This document shows positions 24,254-33,119 of a stretch of 64,000 nt of DNA, one piece after another. The stretch is from DASUNP01 sp035249305. Lineage in GTDB: Bacteria > Acidobacteriota > Blastocatellia > UBA7656. Under the pieces are notes generated by a model that searched no databases, was not told where the DNA came from, and saw nothing but the letters and a program-made list of their open reading frames with translations. The stretch covers positions 24,811 to 88,810 of the forward strand of contig DATFGQ010000048.1 of assembly GCA_035249305.1 (NCBI GenBank). Direction: 5' to 3'. The position numbers were made by a program, and so were the translations under genes. How positions within the stretch are numbered: the first letter of the stretch is position 1; each line of letters opens with the position of its first letter.

Positions 24254-26523
24254 TCGTTGACCGCCGTTTGCTCTAAAGCCTTCTGCAATCTCTCGGGCGT
24301 GATCGGTATCTCCGTCACAAACGCCCCCGTGGCGTTAAAGACCGCCGACGCAATCGCCGGGGCCGCTCCGTTCATAGGCAGCTCGCCCACCCCTTTCGCG
24401 CCGAACGGGCCGTGCGGGTACTCCTTCTCGATTATCACCGTCTCCATGTCGGGCGCGTCTAACGAAGTGGGGATTATGTAATTCGTCAGACGATTATTGA
24501 CGATGCGCCCGCGGTCCCAGACCAGCTCTTCGAGCAGACCGTAGCCGACCGCTTGCAGCGTGCCGCCTTCGATCTGCCCGGCGGCCAGCAGCGGGTGAAT
24601 CGCGCGGCCGATGTCTTGCGCCGTAGTGATCTTTAATACGGTGACTTCGAAAGTGTCCATATCGACTTCGACCTCGGCCACCTCGGCTCCCCACGAATAG
24701 ACGGGGTAAGCGTCGCCCGAATACGAATCCTCGTCCCACTCGACGCCGGGCGGGCTTGCGTACCGCGCGATGGCCGCGAGCTTCCCGTTCTGCTCGACGT
24801 AATCACGCGCCACGCCGGCGAACTCGGCCAGCTCTCTTCCGCCGGCCACAAATTTTCCTTCAATCAATTCTGCTTCGGGGGCTCCGAACGCCTCCGCGAC
24901 AAAGCTCAAGAGCCGCTGTTTTAAATCGCGCGCGGCCATCTGGATTACGCGGCCTACGACCATGCAGGTGCGCGAGGCTACGGTCGGGCCGCTGTCGGGC
25001 ACGCGCGAAGTGTCAGGCTCCTGGACTTCCACTTGATCGAAAGCGATCCCCATCTCTTCAGCCACTATCTGGCAGAAGATCGTTTGAGTGCCTTGCCCGA
25101 TCTCCGTCGATCCGGCGAGCACGCGGGCGCGGCCTTCGGGTGTGATCTCGACTCCGGCCGCGGCCTTCATCCTCGCTTCTCCGCTGCCGGTGAAGCCCGC
25201 GCCGTGAAAGAAGAAGGCCAGCCCGACGCCTCGACGCTTGTTATCGTTTGAAGTCGTAGCCTGGCCCGCGCCCTTTTTCAGCTCGACGTAACGCGAGCGG
25301 CTGACGGCCTCGTTGAAAACGTCTTCGGCGCCCACGCTCCAGGTCAACCGCTGCCCCGTCGCCGTGATGTCGCCTTCGCCGAGCATGTTGATGCGCCTGA
25401 GCTCCAGCGAGTCTATGCCGAGCTCGGCGGCGATCCTCTCCATCTGCATCTCGTAAGCGAACGCGACCTGGGGGGCTCCGAACCCGCGGAACGCGCCGTT
25501 GGGAGGCGTGTTGGTCGCGACCGCGCGGGCCGTGATGCGCACGTTGTCGCAGCGATAAGGGCCGAGCGCGTGAATGCTCGCGCGAGAGAGGACTACGGGC
25601 GTGAGCGTCACGTACGCGCCGCCGTCGAGCACTATGTCGATCTCGCTCGCGACCAACCGGCCGTCGTTTGTCACGCCCGTGCGGTGGCGCACGACGCCGG
25701 GGTGACGCTTCGTGGTGGCCGAAATATCTTCAGCGCGGTCGTAGATGAGCTTCACGGGCCGCCGGGCTTTGTGCGCGAGCAGCGCAGCGTGCGAGGCGAT
25801 CATCGAGGGGTATTCTTCCTTACCGCCGAAGCCGCCCCCCGTAGTCGTCTGAATTACTATCGCGCGCTCGTCGGGAAGATTGAAAAGCTGCTTGATCGCT
25901 TTGTGGACGTAGTAAGGGCACTGCATCGAGCCCATCACGGTCAACGACCCTTCGCCGGGAATCGCGATGACGCCCTGCGGCTCGATGTAGAGCTGCTCTT
26001 GATGGGGGACGCGATACTCGCCTTCGATTACGCGGTCGGCCTGCGCGAAGCCTTCGAGCGTGTCGCCCCGCGCGATCACAAAGCGCTTGAAGACGTTGTC
26101 CGCGCCGTAAAGCACTTCGCGCGTGCCCGCAAGCGCCTCTTCGATCGTGAGGATCGGCTCACTCTCTTCATACTCTATGCGGATGTGGCGCGCGGCCTCT
26201 TCAAGCTCGGCGCGGCTCTCGGCGGCGATCAGCAACACGGGCTCGTCGTAGTGGCGCACAAGCGATTCGACAAGGAGAGGCTGATCGTTTTCGATCAACA
26301 CGACGTAGTTGTTGCCGGGGATGTCGCGGCAGTCGCACGTCACGACGCGCGACCAGTCGAAGGCCGCGTCGAACGAGACGGACTTGACGCGCCCGCGCGC
26401 TATCTTCGCGCGAATCGTCTTGCCGTACATCATGCCATCGAGCGTGATGTCGTCTATGTAACGCGCCGCGCCGGTCAGCTTTTCGTAGCCTTCCTTGCGC
26501 AAGACATTCTGCCCGACTGCCAT
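24250..26523 (-). CDS. Xanthine dehydrogenase family molybdopterin-binding subunit
   Basis: A 757-aa XdhA/CoxL-type catalytic subunit, first gene of a three-gene operon with overlapping ends. Molybdopterin-contact loops are visible: TTTGGGFGGKEEYPS (about 225-240), GAFRGFGAPQ (about 340-350), GSTEIGQGTQTIFCQ, and the catalytic Glu in GAKGVGELPM near the C-terminus. It lacks the CoxL-type Cys loop, so CO is an unlikely substrate; purines or aldehydes/heterocycles are more likely. No substrate can be inferred from the neighbours. Confidence 0.92.
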   Translation of the reverse strand: MAVGQNVLRKEGYEKLTGAARYIDDITLDGMMYGKTIRAKIARGRVKSVSFDAAFDWSRVVTCDCRDIPGNNYVVLIENDQPLLVESLVRHYDEPVLLIAAESRAELEEAARHIRIEYEESEPILTIEEALAGTREVLYGADNVFKRFVIARGDTLEGFAQADRVIEGEYRVPHQEQLYIEPQGVIAIPGEGSLTVMGSMQCPYYVHKAIKQLFNLPDERAIVIQTTTGGGFGGKEEYPSMIASHAALLAHKARRPVKLIYDRAEDISATTKRHPGVVRHRTGVTNDGRLVASEIDIVLDGGAYVTLTPVVLSRASIHALGPYRCDNVRITARAVATNTPPNGAFRGFGAPQVAFAYEMQMERIAAELGIDSLELRRINMLGEGDITATGQRLTWSVGAEDVFNEAVSRSRYVELKKGAGQATTSNDNKRRGVGLAFFFHGAGFTGSGEARMKAAAGVEITPEGRARVLAGSTEIGQGTQTIFCQIVAEEMGIAFDQVEVQEPDTSRVPDSGPTVASRTCMVVGRVIQMAARDLKQRLLSFVAEAFGAPEAELIEGKFVAGGRELAEFAGVARDYVEQNGKLAAIARYASPPGVEWDEDSYSGDAYPVYSWGAEVAEVEVDMDTFEVTVLKITTAQDIGRAIHPLLAAGQIEGGTLQAVGYGLLEELVWDRGRIVNNRLTNYIIPTSLDAPDMETVIIEKEYPHGPFGAKGVGELPMNGAAPAIASAVFNATGAFVTEIPITPERLQKALEQTAVNE

Positions 26524-26561
26524 TCGGAACCCCCTGAGATTTGGGTTAGTTTACAAGGGCG

Positions 26562-26585
26562 GCCCACCCCTGACAAGTCGCCGCA
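26562..26585. repeat. Partial copy of dispersed repeat family D
   Basis: CTGACAAGTCGCCGCACTCCGG between the molybdenum hydroxylase operon and the divergent methyltransferase gene matches half of the larger inverted-repeat element at 35712-35800 (GCGACAAGTCGCAGCACTCCG). It looks like a degraded or solo end. A TATAAT stands at 26602-26607 just downstream, but without a good -35 box. Confidence 0.5.
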
Positions 26586-26627
26586 CTCCGGCGCGCGGTA
26601 GTATAATGGCCGTCGGGGTCGAAACGT

Positions 26628-27263
26628 ATGGAGAGGTTCACCGGTCCGCACGATTACTTCGATCAAGACTACGTCGACGAATGGGCGGAGATCGCTAACA
26701 CCAGGAGGCCGCACCGCGCCAGATTCTTTGAGGCATTCGTTACGGAGCTTTCTCGGCTCGACCGACCCGACGTGCTCGACCTGGGCGCGGGGCCGGGGTT
26801 TTTGGCCGAGCAGGCGCTCACGCGTTGCGACGTGTCGTCATATCACCTGTTGGATTTCTCGCCTCGCATGATAGAGCTTGCGCGCGACCGACTTGCGCGC
26901 TTCGGCGGCCGCGCCTTTTTTCATCAAGCGGACTTTCTCGAAGACGGCTGGTGGCGCACGCTCCCGCAGGGGTTTGACGCGGTCGTGTCGCTGCAAGCGG
27001 TCCATGAGGTGCGCGATGCGGAAAAGATAGCCGAGCTTTACAGCGGCGTTGCTATGATCGTCGCGGAAGGCGGTAAGATAATCGTAGCCGACAAGCTGGA
27101 CTTTGTGACTGAGGAAGGGACGGGGCATCTTACTATCGAGGATCACCGGAGGGCGCTGGAGCGCGCGGGATTTTCTGAGTTCCGGCGCGTGCTCGAAGTC
27201 GAGGACATCATCATGTTTGAAGCGACCAGGGACGGCGCATTGCTGCATGGCCGGGAGCTTTAA
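26628..27263 (+). CDS. Class I SAM-dependent methyltransferase
   Basis: A 211-aa methyltransferase with the Rossmann SAM-binding motif DVLDLGAGPGFLAEQAL (about residues 46-62), the acidic motif II region HLLDFSPRMIELARDRL and post-motif region FDAVVSLQAVHEV. It has no extra substrate domain, so the methyl acceptor is unknown. It stands alone, divergent from the molybdenum hydroxylase operon. Confidence 0.88.
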   Translation: MERFTGPHDYFDQDYVDEWAEIANTRRPHRARFFEAFVTELSRLDRPDVLDLGAGPGFLAEQALTRCDVSSYHLLDFSPRMIELARDRLARFGGRAFFHQADFLEDGWWRTLPQGFDAVVSLQAVHEVRDAEKIAELYSGVAMIVAEGGKIIVADKLDFVTEEGTGHLTIEDHRRALERAGFSEFRRVLEVEDIIMFEATRDGALLHGREL

Positions 27264-27324
27264 GCGGGAACAAATCGGACTGAAAACGGGTAATCTGTAT
27301 TATCGTTAGCGAGGGGAGGAAGAT

Positions 27325-27828
27325 ATGTTCTGTCCAGGTTGTGGTTATCACATAACTGCCGGACACGTCCGTTTTTGTCCTGGGTGTGGCTTCCGGTTGG
27401 ACGGGGTCACGGACCTGCTGGCCCGCAACGGCGAGCCCGCGGGGCAGCAGCCGAAAGCGAGCGAAGGTCTTTCCGAACGGCAGAAGGGCGTGCGGCTCGG
27501 CGTCAAGCTGATTCTTTTGAGCGTCGTTTTATTCCCCGTCTTCCTAGCGCTGAGTATTCTGTTTGATTCGCCTGGGCCGCTGCTGCCGCCCGCGACCATC
27601 TTTCTGGCCGGCGCAGCCTGGAGCCTCTACTCCGCGATATTCGGGGAAGCGAATCCGCCGCCTCCTTTTGCCCATATTGAGCAGCGCCAGCGCGAGTTAA
27701 TCATGCCCATGCGCCAGGGCATCACCGCGCCGGGCCTCGGCGCGCACGGCCCCCAGACGCGCGAGCGCGAGCCCGCTCATCCGCCGAGCGTGACTGAACA
27801 CACTACGAACCTGCTGAAGGATGAATAA
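27325..27828 (+). CDS. Zinc-ribbon membrane protein
   Basis: A 167-aa protein with an N-terminal double zinc ribbon, two CPGCG knuckles at residues 3-7 and 18-22 (MFCPGCGYHITAGHVRFCPG...), then two predicted membrane segments (about 55-77 and 90-108), and a charged C-terminal tail. Such zinc-ribbon plus transmembrane proteins are common in Acidobacteria and have no known role. The start is well supported by GGGGAGGAAG just upstream. It overlaps the DNA glycosylase gene by 8 bp. Confidence 0.82.
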   Translation: MFCPGCGYHITAGHVRFCPGCGFRLDGVTDLLARNGEPAGQQPKASEGLSERQKGVRLGVKLILLSVVLFPVFLALSILFDSPGPLLPPATIFLAGAAWSLYSAIFGEANPPPPFAHIEQRQRELIMPMRQGITAPGLGAHGPQTREREPAHPPSVTEHTTNLLKDE

Positions 27829-28447
27829 CAAATACCTGGACGAAGCATCGCTCGCGCGCGGCGTCAGATACTTGAGTAAGAGAGACGCGGACCTCGCCCG
27901 TATCGTGAAAGAGTTCGGCCCTCCGCCGATGTGGGAGCGCGAAGAGGGCTTTCACACGCTGATACACATCATACTTGAGCAACAGGTCTCGCTGGCTTCG
28001 GCGAGGGCGGCCTACAACCGTCTTTTAGAGGCTGTAATGCCGCTCACACCCGCTGGCTTTTTGAAGTTGGACGACGCGAGCTTGAAGCGCATAGGCTTCA
28101 GCAGGCAGAAGACCGACTACGGCCGCGCGCTGGCGCTGGCGATACGCGACGATCGGTTGAACCTCGCCGCGCTCGGCGCGAGGCCGGACGCGGAAGTCAA
28201 GACCGAGCTGATGAAGGTCAAAGGCATAGGGCACTGGACGGCGGACATCTACCTGTTGATGGCGCTGCGACGGCCCGACATCTGGCCCAGCGGCGACCTT
28301 GCACTGGCCGTGGCGGTCGAGAGGGTGAAGAGGCTGAGCGCGAGGCCCACTAACGAAGAGCTGACGGCGATTAGCCACGGCTGGCGACCATGGCGCGCGG
28401 TCGCGGCGCGGCTGCTCTGGCATTTCTATCTGAGCAGCCGAAGATAA
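27821..28447 (+). CDS. AlkA-like DNA-3-methyladenine glycosylase
   Basis: HhH-GPD-superfamily DNA repair glycosylase (208 aa) that excises alkylated bases. The helix-hairpin-helix plus Gly/Pro-Asp signature LMKVKGIGHWTADIYLLMAL...WPSGDLAL (about residues 130-160) contains the catalytic Asp. It lacks the N-terminal AlkA domain and the MutY/EndoIII Fe-S cluster, as expected for the short alkylation-repair group. Overlap with the preceding zinc-ribbon gene suggests co-transcription. Confidence 0.9.
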   Translation: MNNKYLDEASLARGVRYLSKRDADLARIVKEFGPPPMWEREEGFHTLIHIILEQQVSLASARAAYNRLLEAVMPLTPAGFLKLDDASLKRIGFSRQKTDYGRALALAIRDDRLNLAALGARPDAEVKTELMKVKGIGHWTADIYLLMALRRPDIWPSGDLALAVAVERVKRLSARPTNEELTAISHGWRPWRAVAARLLWHFYLSSRR

Positions 28448-28476
28448 AGCCGCCTCGGAGCATTATACAAATAACC

Positions 28477-28637
28477 TGTAGGGGCGGGGCTTGTCCCCGC
28501 CCGGATTGCCGAAGGCAATGATGTGTGTTTCTTATCGACCACTTCGCTTGTCTTGTATCTCATCATCGAGCTTCGCTCGATCCGGGCGGGGACAAGCCCG
28601 CGCCGCGCGAAGCGCATCATGCGCCATGGCCCCTACA
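28477..28637. repeat. Dispersed repeat family B (copy 1)
   Basis: An imperfect 160-bp inverted repeat: TGTAGGGGCGGGGCTTGTCCCCGCCCGGAT at the left and ATCCGGGCGGGGACAAGCCC...GGCCCCTACA at the right, with inner hairpins such as GGATTGCCGAAGGCAATGAT and GAGCTTCGCTC. A related copy lies at 46113-46211. The whole gap 28448-28719 otherwise holds only the presumed promoter of the hydroxylase gene (TTGAAA near 28677). Confidence 0.8.
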
Positions 28638-28719
28638 GATTTGCCCAACAACATACCTTTAAGACACCACTCGCCCTTGAAAAACATGCGGGTCCGCTGG
28701 CAAGATCGTTGACTAATCT

Positions 28720-29523
28720 ATGCTGATCAGCTTCAAGCTTCCCTTCACTTTTGACCCCGAGCCTCTGAGGCGCGACCTCGAACTTTTAGCGCCGTCGGCG
28801 TGGGTGCCGCACTTCAACACGGGCTACTATGAAGGCGACTGGAGCGGGGTCGCCTTGCGCGCGGTCGGCGGCTCGGAGTCGAAGCTTTACCCCGACCCTT
28901 TTGCGCAGTTCGATGACACGCCGGTTATGGCCGCGTGCCCCAACATTCGAAAAGTAGTATCGACATTCGACTGCCCGCTTGAATCCGTCCGGCTCTTAAA
29001 GCTCGGGGCGGGCTCGGTCATACGAGAGCACACGGACCTGAACCTCAGTTTTGAAGACGGCACGATGCGCGTACACATCCCCGTGGCTACGAATGAGAAG
29101 GTCGATTTTTACGTCAACAACGAAAAGCTGATGATGAACCCCGGCGAAGCCTGGTACATCAACTTCAACCTCCCGCACAAGGTCTTCAACCGCGGCCAAA
29201 CCGACCGCATACACCTCGTACTCGATTGCGTGGTCAACGACTGGCTGAGCGCAGCCATCCCGGCTGAGGTGCGTCGCATGCTCGACCCGCAGCTTATCGA
29301 TCTCGAACAGACCGAAGAGACCCGCGCGAGCCTTGAGCGTTTCCGCCAGGCGGTGCTCGACGACAAGGGCCTGCTCGACAGGCTCAGAGAGTGCGGAAAC
29401 AAGAATCTGTTTATAAAGCTCCTGGTGCATCTCGGCAGGGAACGCGGTTTCAGCTTCACGCGCGACGACGTTGATGAAGCGCTCAGACAGTCGCGCCGCG
29501 CATGGCTTGAGAGGTGGATATAG
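28720..29523 (+). CDS. Aspartyl/asparaginyl beta-hydroxylase-like Fe(II)/2-oxoglutarate dioxygenase
   Basis: A 267-aa protein with a double-stranded beta-helix Asp/Asn hydroxylase domain. Iron ligands appear as HTD (in IREHTDLNLSF, about residue 105) and the distal His in TDRIHLVLDC (about 167); the 2OG-binding arginine may be in TMRVHIPV or the NRGQTDR region. The C-terminal ~90 residues are helical and charged. Such domains hydroxylate free or protein/peptide-bound amino acids. The sulfotransferase gene starts 1 bp after its stop, so the two form a pair, perhaps hydroxylation followed by sulfation of the same substrate (inference). No ribosome-binding site precedes the ATG. Confidence 0.85.
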   Translation: MLISFKLPFTFDPEPLRRDLELLAPSAWVPHFNTGYYEGDWSGVALRAVGGSESKLYPDPFAQFDDTPVMAACPNIRKVVSTFDCPLESVRLLKLGAGSVIREHTDLNLSFEDGTMRVHIPVATNEKVDFYVNNEKLMMNPGEAWYINFNLPHKVFNRGQTDRIHLVLDCVVNDWLSAAIPAEVRRMLDPQLIDLEQTEETRASLERFRQAVLDDKGLLDRLRECGNKNLFIKLLVHLGRERGFSFTRDDVDEALRQSRRAWLERWI

Positions 29524-29524
29524 A

Positions 29525-30502
29525 ATGCTCGCGGATCGATTCGCCGGGTGGGTCCCGATAAGAGTCTACTGGGAGCAGCGAGGGGCTTTCTTAGACTGGG
29601 CCTACATGGGGGAGGCTCGGTTCACGGAGCCTTTCTTTAACGACACCATCGAGAACTGCTTGCGCAACCCTGCCAACCTGCTCTTCCGTCGTCACACGCC
29701 GATAGATACGCTCGCGGAACTGTTCGAGACTCGCCCCGCGCTCTACCCCAAAGGGTTCATCTTCCACATGTCGAGGTGCGGGTCGACGCTCGTCGCGCAG
29801 ATGCTCGCAAGCTTGCCGCGAACCGTCGTCATATCCGAAGCGGGGCCTATCGATTCGGTGCTCCGCGCGAACTTCCGCGACCCGACGCTGACCGACGAGC
29901 GCCGCGCCGGGTGGCTGCGGTGGATGTTGAGCGCCCTCGGCCAGCCGCGAGTGGGTGACGAAAAAAAGTTCTTCGTCAAATTCGACTGCTGGGACTCGAT
30001 GGAGCTGGGCTTGATCGGGCGAGCCTTTCCCGACGTGCCGTGGATATTCCTCTGTCGCAACCCCATCGAAGTGATGGTCTCGCAATCGAATCGTAAGTCG
30101 GCGCATCTTGTGCCGGGCGTGATCGAGCCCGCGCTTTTCGGCCTCGACCCGGCTGCGGCCATAAAGTTTCAGCCGGAAGAATACTGCGCGATAATCCTGG
30201 CGCGAATCTGCGAAGCCGCGCTCGCCCATCACCAGCCGGGCCGCTCCTTGATCATCGATTACAGCCGCCTGCCAGGGGCCGTGTCGGCATCGCTGTTAGA
30301 TTTCTTCCACGTCGATTACACGGATAATGATCTTGAGCGACTTGCTAATGCGGCGCGATTTAACGCCAAGTCGCCGTCTTTGCATTTTGAAGAAGACAGC
30401 GCGGAGAAGAAGAGTCAGGCAAGCCCTCAATTGATAGAAGCGACCGAGCGGTGGCTCGCGCCCGTTTACGAAAAACTGCAAGCGGCCTCTCGCGACTCCT
30501 GA
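29525..30502 (+). CDS. Sulfotransferase-family protein
   Basis: A 325-aa PAPS-dependent sulfotransferase-like protein. The 5'-phosphosulfate-binding loop is visible in GFIFHMSRCGSTLVAQML (about residues 80-97), and the 3'-phosphate region in WIFLCRNPIEVMVSQS (about 175-190). The start at 29525 (MLADRFAGW) fits the position right after the hydroxylase stop; the earlier in-frame ATG would overlap that gene by 50 bp. Substrate unknown. Confidence 0.86.
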   Translation: MLADRFAGWVPIRVYWEQRGAFLDWAYMGEARFTEPFFNDTIENCLRNPANLLFRRHTPIDTLAELFETRPALYPKGFIFHMSRCGSTLVAQMLASLPRTVVISEAGPIDSVLRANFRDPTLTDERRAGWLRWMLSALGQPRVGDEKKFFVKFDCWDSMELGLIGRAFPDVPWIFLCRNPIEVMVSQSNRKSAHLVPGVIEPALFGLDPAAAIKFQPEEYCAIILARICEAALAHHQPGRSLIIDYSRLPGAVSASLLDFFHVDYTDNDLERLANAARFNAKSPSLHFEEDSAEKKSQASPQLIEATERWLAPVYEKLQAASRDS

Positions 30503-30581
30503 GTTGATTTTTTGTTTGCGGTGTCACAAAATCGGCTTTCACGCTCAGGCAGCTTTCAAATTCCCCCAGGAGAACGACACG

Positions 30582-32168
30582 ATGATTCTTTCGCTCACCC
30601 TTTCGCTAGCCATGCTGCTGTCGCCGCTACAACAGCCTTCGCAGCCTTCACAGCCTCAGTCTCAACCTCAACAGCAAGATCCACAGTCGCGCCAGCAGTC
30701 GAGCGCGCCTAGAGCCGACAGGCCCGCCGAGAGGTCCGCCGAGAGGCCGCCGGTCGTCGAACAGCCGCCCGTCGTTACGAAACAAGAGATCAGAGCGGGC
30801 GGCAAGGCGCTCAAGTACACGGCGACGACGGGGATGATGCCGCTTAAGAACCAGGCGGGCGAGATCGAGGCGCAAATATTCTTCATCGCCTACACTCTGG
30901 ACAACGCTGGCCCCGCGCGCGAGCGGCCGCTGATGTTCTCTTTCAACGGCGGGCCGGGCTCTTCGTCGGTCTGGCTCCACCTGGGCGCGCTGGGGCCGAA
31001 GCGCGTGCGAATGCTCGACGACGGCGCGATGCCCGCCCCTCCCTTTCACCTCGTCGACAACGATCAGACCTGGCTCGACCAGACCGACCTCGTCTTCATC
31101 GATCCCGTGGGCACGGGCTACAGCCGCGCCACAAAGCCTGAAAGCGCGAGCAGGTTTTTCGGCCTGCGCGGCGACATAGAATCGGTGGGCGAATTCATAA
31201 GGCTCTACCTGTCGCGCTACGAGCGGTGGTCGTCGCCGCTTTTCCTCGTAGGCGAAAGCTACGGGACGACGCGAGCGGCGGGCTTGGCGGGCCATCTGAT
31301 TGATCGCGGGATCGCATTTAACGGGGTCATTCTCGTCTCGACGATAATGAGTTTTCAGACCGCGAGGTTCGCGCTCGGAAACGACCTGCCTTACGTGCTC
31401 TTTCTGCCGACCTACACGGCGACGGCCTGGTATCACAAGAGACTCCCTTCGGACCTCCAGCAGAATCTTAGAAAGACGCTGGACGAAGTGGAGCGCTGGG
31501 CCGCGACAGATTACATGGTCGCGCTAGGTAAAGGCGACCGGCTCACGGCCGAAGAGCGCCAGGCCGTCATCGATAAGCTCGCGCGCTACACGGGGCTGAG
31601 CAAGACCTACATAGACAATTCGAATCTGCGAATAGAGATTCAGCGGTTCGACAAAGAGCTTCTTCGCGATCAGAAGCGTACCGTCGGCCGGCTCGACAGC
31701 CGCTTCAAAGGCATAGACGCGCTGGCCGCCTCCGAGCGGCCCGACTTCGACCCGAGCATGGCCGCCATACGCCCGCCCTACACCGCCGCGTTCAACAGCT
31801 ACGTGCGCACGGAGTTGGGCTTCAAGTCCGACCTTGAGTACTACATCCTCGGCGGCGGGATCGGGCGGTGGGATTACGGGAGCGACAACGCATACGCGGA
31901 CACAAGCGAAGCGCTGCGCAGCGCGTTTGCGAAGAACCCTTACCTCAAAGTGCTGGTCGCGTCCGGGTATTACGATCTGGCGACGCCTTACTTTGCCGCC
32001 GACTACACGCTGAATCACATGGGGCTCGACCCGACGCTTCGCGCCAACATCAAGAGCACCTTCTACGAGGCGGGCCATATGATGTACATCGAGAAGAGAT
32101 CGCTGGCGAAGCTTAAAGAGGACGTCGCGGCTTTCATCCAGTCGGCCGTGCCGAACGGGAAGATATGA
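30582..32168 (+). CDS. Secreted S10-family serine carboxypeptidase
   Basis: A 528-aa exported peptidase cleaving C-terminal residues. The signal-like N-terminus (MILSLTLSLAMLLSPLQQPS) is followed by a Gln/Pro/Ser-rich linker (about 15-75). Catalytic elements: oxyanion segment FNGGPGSSS, nucleophile Ser in GESYGTTRA (about 225), Asp in SGYYDLATP and His in YEAGHMMYIE near the C-terminus. The ATG at 30582 is chosen because AGGAGA precedes it and it begins the signal peptide. It is the first of four closely linked genes ending at 34309. Confidence 0.92.
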   Translation: MILSLTLSLAMLLSPLQQPSQPSQPQSQPQQQDPQSRQQSSAPRADRPAERSAERPPVVEQPPVVTKQEIRAGGKALKYTATTGMMPLKNQAGEIEAQIFFIAYTLDNAGPARERPLMFSFNGGPGSSSVWLHLGALGPKRVRMLDDGAMPAPPFHLVDNDQTWLDQTDLVFIDPVGTGYSRATKPESASRFFGLRGDIESVGEFIRLYLSRYERWSSPLFLVGESYGTTRAAGLAGHLIDRGIAFNGVILVSTIMSFQTARFALGNDLPYVLFLPTYTATAWYHKRLPSDLQQNLRKTLDEVERWAATDYMVALGKGDRLTAEERQAVIDKLARYTGLSKTYIDNSNLRIEIQRFDKELLRDQKRTVGRLDSRFKGIDALAASERPDFDPSMAAIRPPYTAAFNSYVRTELGFKSDLEYYILGGGIGRWDYGSDNAYADTSEALRSAFAKNPYLKVLVASGYYDLATPYFAADYTLNHMGLDPTLRANIKSTFYEAGHMMYIEKRSLAKLKEDVAAFIQSAVPNGKI

Positions 32169-32611
32169 GCGACACAAGAGCCGAGATCGAAGAGATCGTC
32201 AACCGCGAGACGCGCGCCTGGGACACGCAGGATGCGGAGCTGTTGATAACGGTCTTTCACCCCGACATGGTATGGCCCTGGCCTCCAACGGCGCGGGCGC
32301 ACGACCCCGCGGACTGGGTGCTTGATTGGGGCAGGTACGACCGCGACCGCTGGAAGGGCGGCTGGCAAAACCTCTTCGACACTCACGCGCTGGTCCACAA
32401 CCGGAGGGAGATAAAAAAGATCGTCGTCTCGCGCGAAGGCGACGGTGCGTTTGCCGTCGTCGACATAGATACACTCTGGCGTGACTCTCACGGCAACGAC
32501 AATCACTGGAAAGGGCGCGTCTGCAAGGTCTATACGAAAGTCGGCGACCAGTGGAAACTCATCATGCACACGGGCGTGCTCGATTACTCCGTCTGTGATA
32601 TAAAAAGTTAA
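32165..32611 (+). CDS. SnoaL-like/DUF4440-type NTF2-fold protein
   Basis: A 148-aa protein with the NTF2-like layout: an N-terminal helix pair (DTRAEIEEIVNRETRAWDTQ), a cone-shaped beta-sheet (FHPDMVWPW, GAFAVVDIDTLW) and a terminal strand (QWKLIMHTGVLDY). The fold serves as enzyme (isomerase, cyclase) or binding protein; no catalytic set is recognisable. It overlaps the peptidase stop as ATGA and is probably co-translated with it. Confidence 0.78.
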   Translation: MSDTRAEIEEIVNRETRAWDTQDAELLITVFHPDMVWPWPPTARAHDPADWVLDWGRYDRDRWKGGWQNLFDTHALVHNRREIKKIVVSREGDGAFAVVDIDTLWRDSHGNDNHWKGRVCKVYTKVGDQWKLIMHTGVLDYSVCDIKS

Positions 32612-32621
32612 GGTGATCATT

Positions 32622-33119
32622 ATGAATCTCAAGCATGCGAAGATCGCGCTTCTGCTCGTCGCCGTGGTCGCTATCTTCATGACGACTTCAAAGAGTCAGG
32701 AGCAAAAGAAAGGGAAGAAGATGACCGACAAAGTAGTTAAGTCCGATGCCGAGTGGCGGGCTCAGCTCACGCCCGAACAGTACGAAGTCACCAGAAAGAA
32801 GGGGACCGAGCGCGCCTTCACGGGCCAGTATTACGCGACCAAGGACAAAGGCGTTTATCGCTGCGTAGCCTGCGGCAACGAGCTCTTCAGCTCTGATACG
32901 AAATTTGATTCCGGCACCGGCTGGCCCAGCTTCTACGCGCCGATCGACGAAGAGAACGTAGAGACTGAAACCGACACTACATTCGGCATGAGGCGCACGG
33001 AAGTCCTGTGCGCGAAATGCGAGGCGCACCTCGGCCATGTCTTCGACGACGGGCCTAAGCCTACGAACCTGCGTTACTGCATCAACTCCGCCGCGTTGAA
33101 GTTTGAAAAGAAGCAATGA
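32622..33119 (+). CDS. msrB: Exported peptide-methionine (R)-S-oxide reductase
   Basis: Reduces R-methionine sulfoxide in proteins. An N-terminal hydrophobic segment (KIALLLVAVVAIFMTT) indicates export or anchoring, so it likely repairs envelope proteins. The MsrB domain (about residues 38-160) has the zinc CxxC pairs (RCVACGNELF and VLCAKCEAHLGHVFDDG) and the catalytic Cys in LRYCINSAALKF, here a true Cys and not Sec. The ATG at 32622 is preferred over a GTG three codons earlier. It overlaps the next gene as ATGA. Confidence 0.94.
   Translation: MNLKHAKIALLLVAVVAIFMTTSKSQEQKKGKKMTDKVVKSDAEWRAQLTPEQYEVTRKKGTERAFTGQYYATKDKGVYRCVACGNELFSSDTKFDSGTGWPSFYAPIDEENVETETDTTFGMRRTEVLCAKCEAHLGHVFDDGPKPTNLRYCINSAALKFEKKQ

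Noticed and set aside
23795..26523. Aerobic CO dehydrogenase
   Set aside because: The subunit order and folds match, but the Cys-containing active-site loop of CoxL is not present in the molybdopterin subunit.
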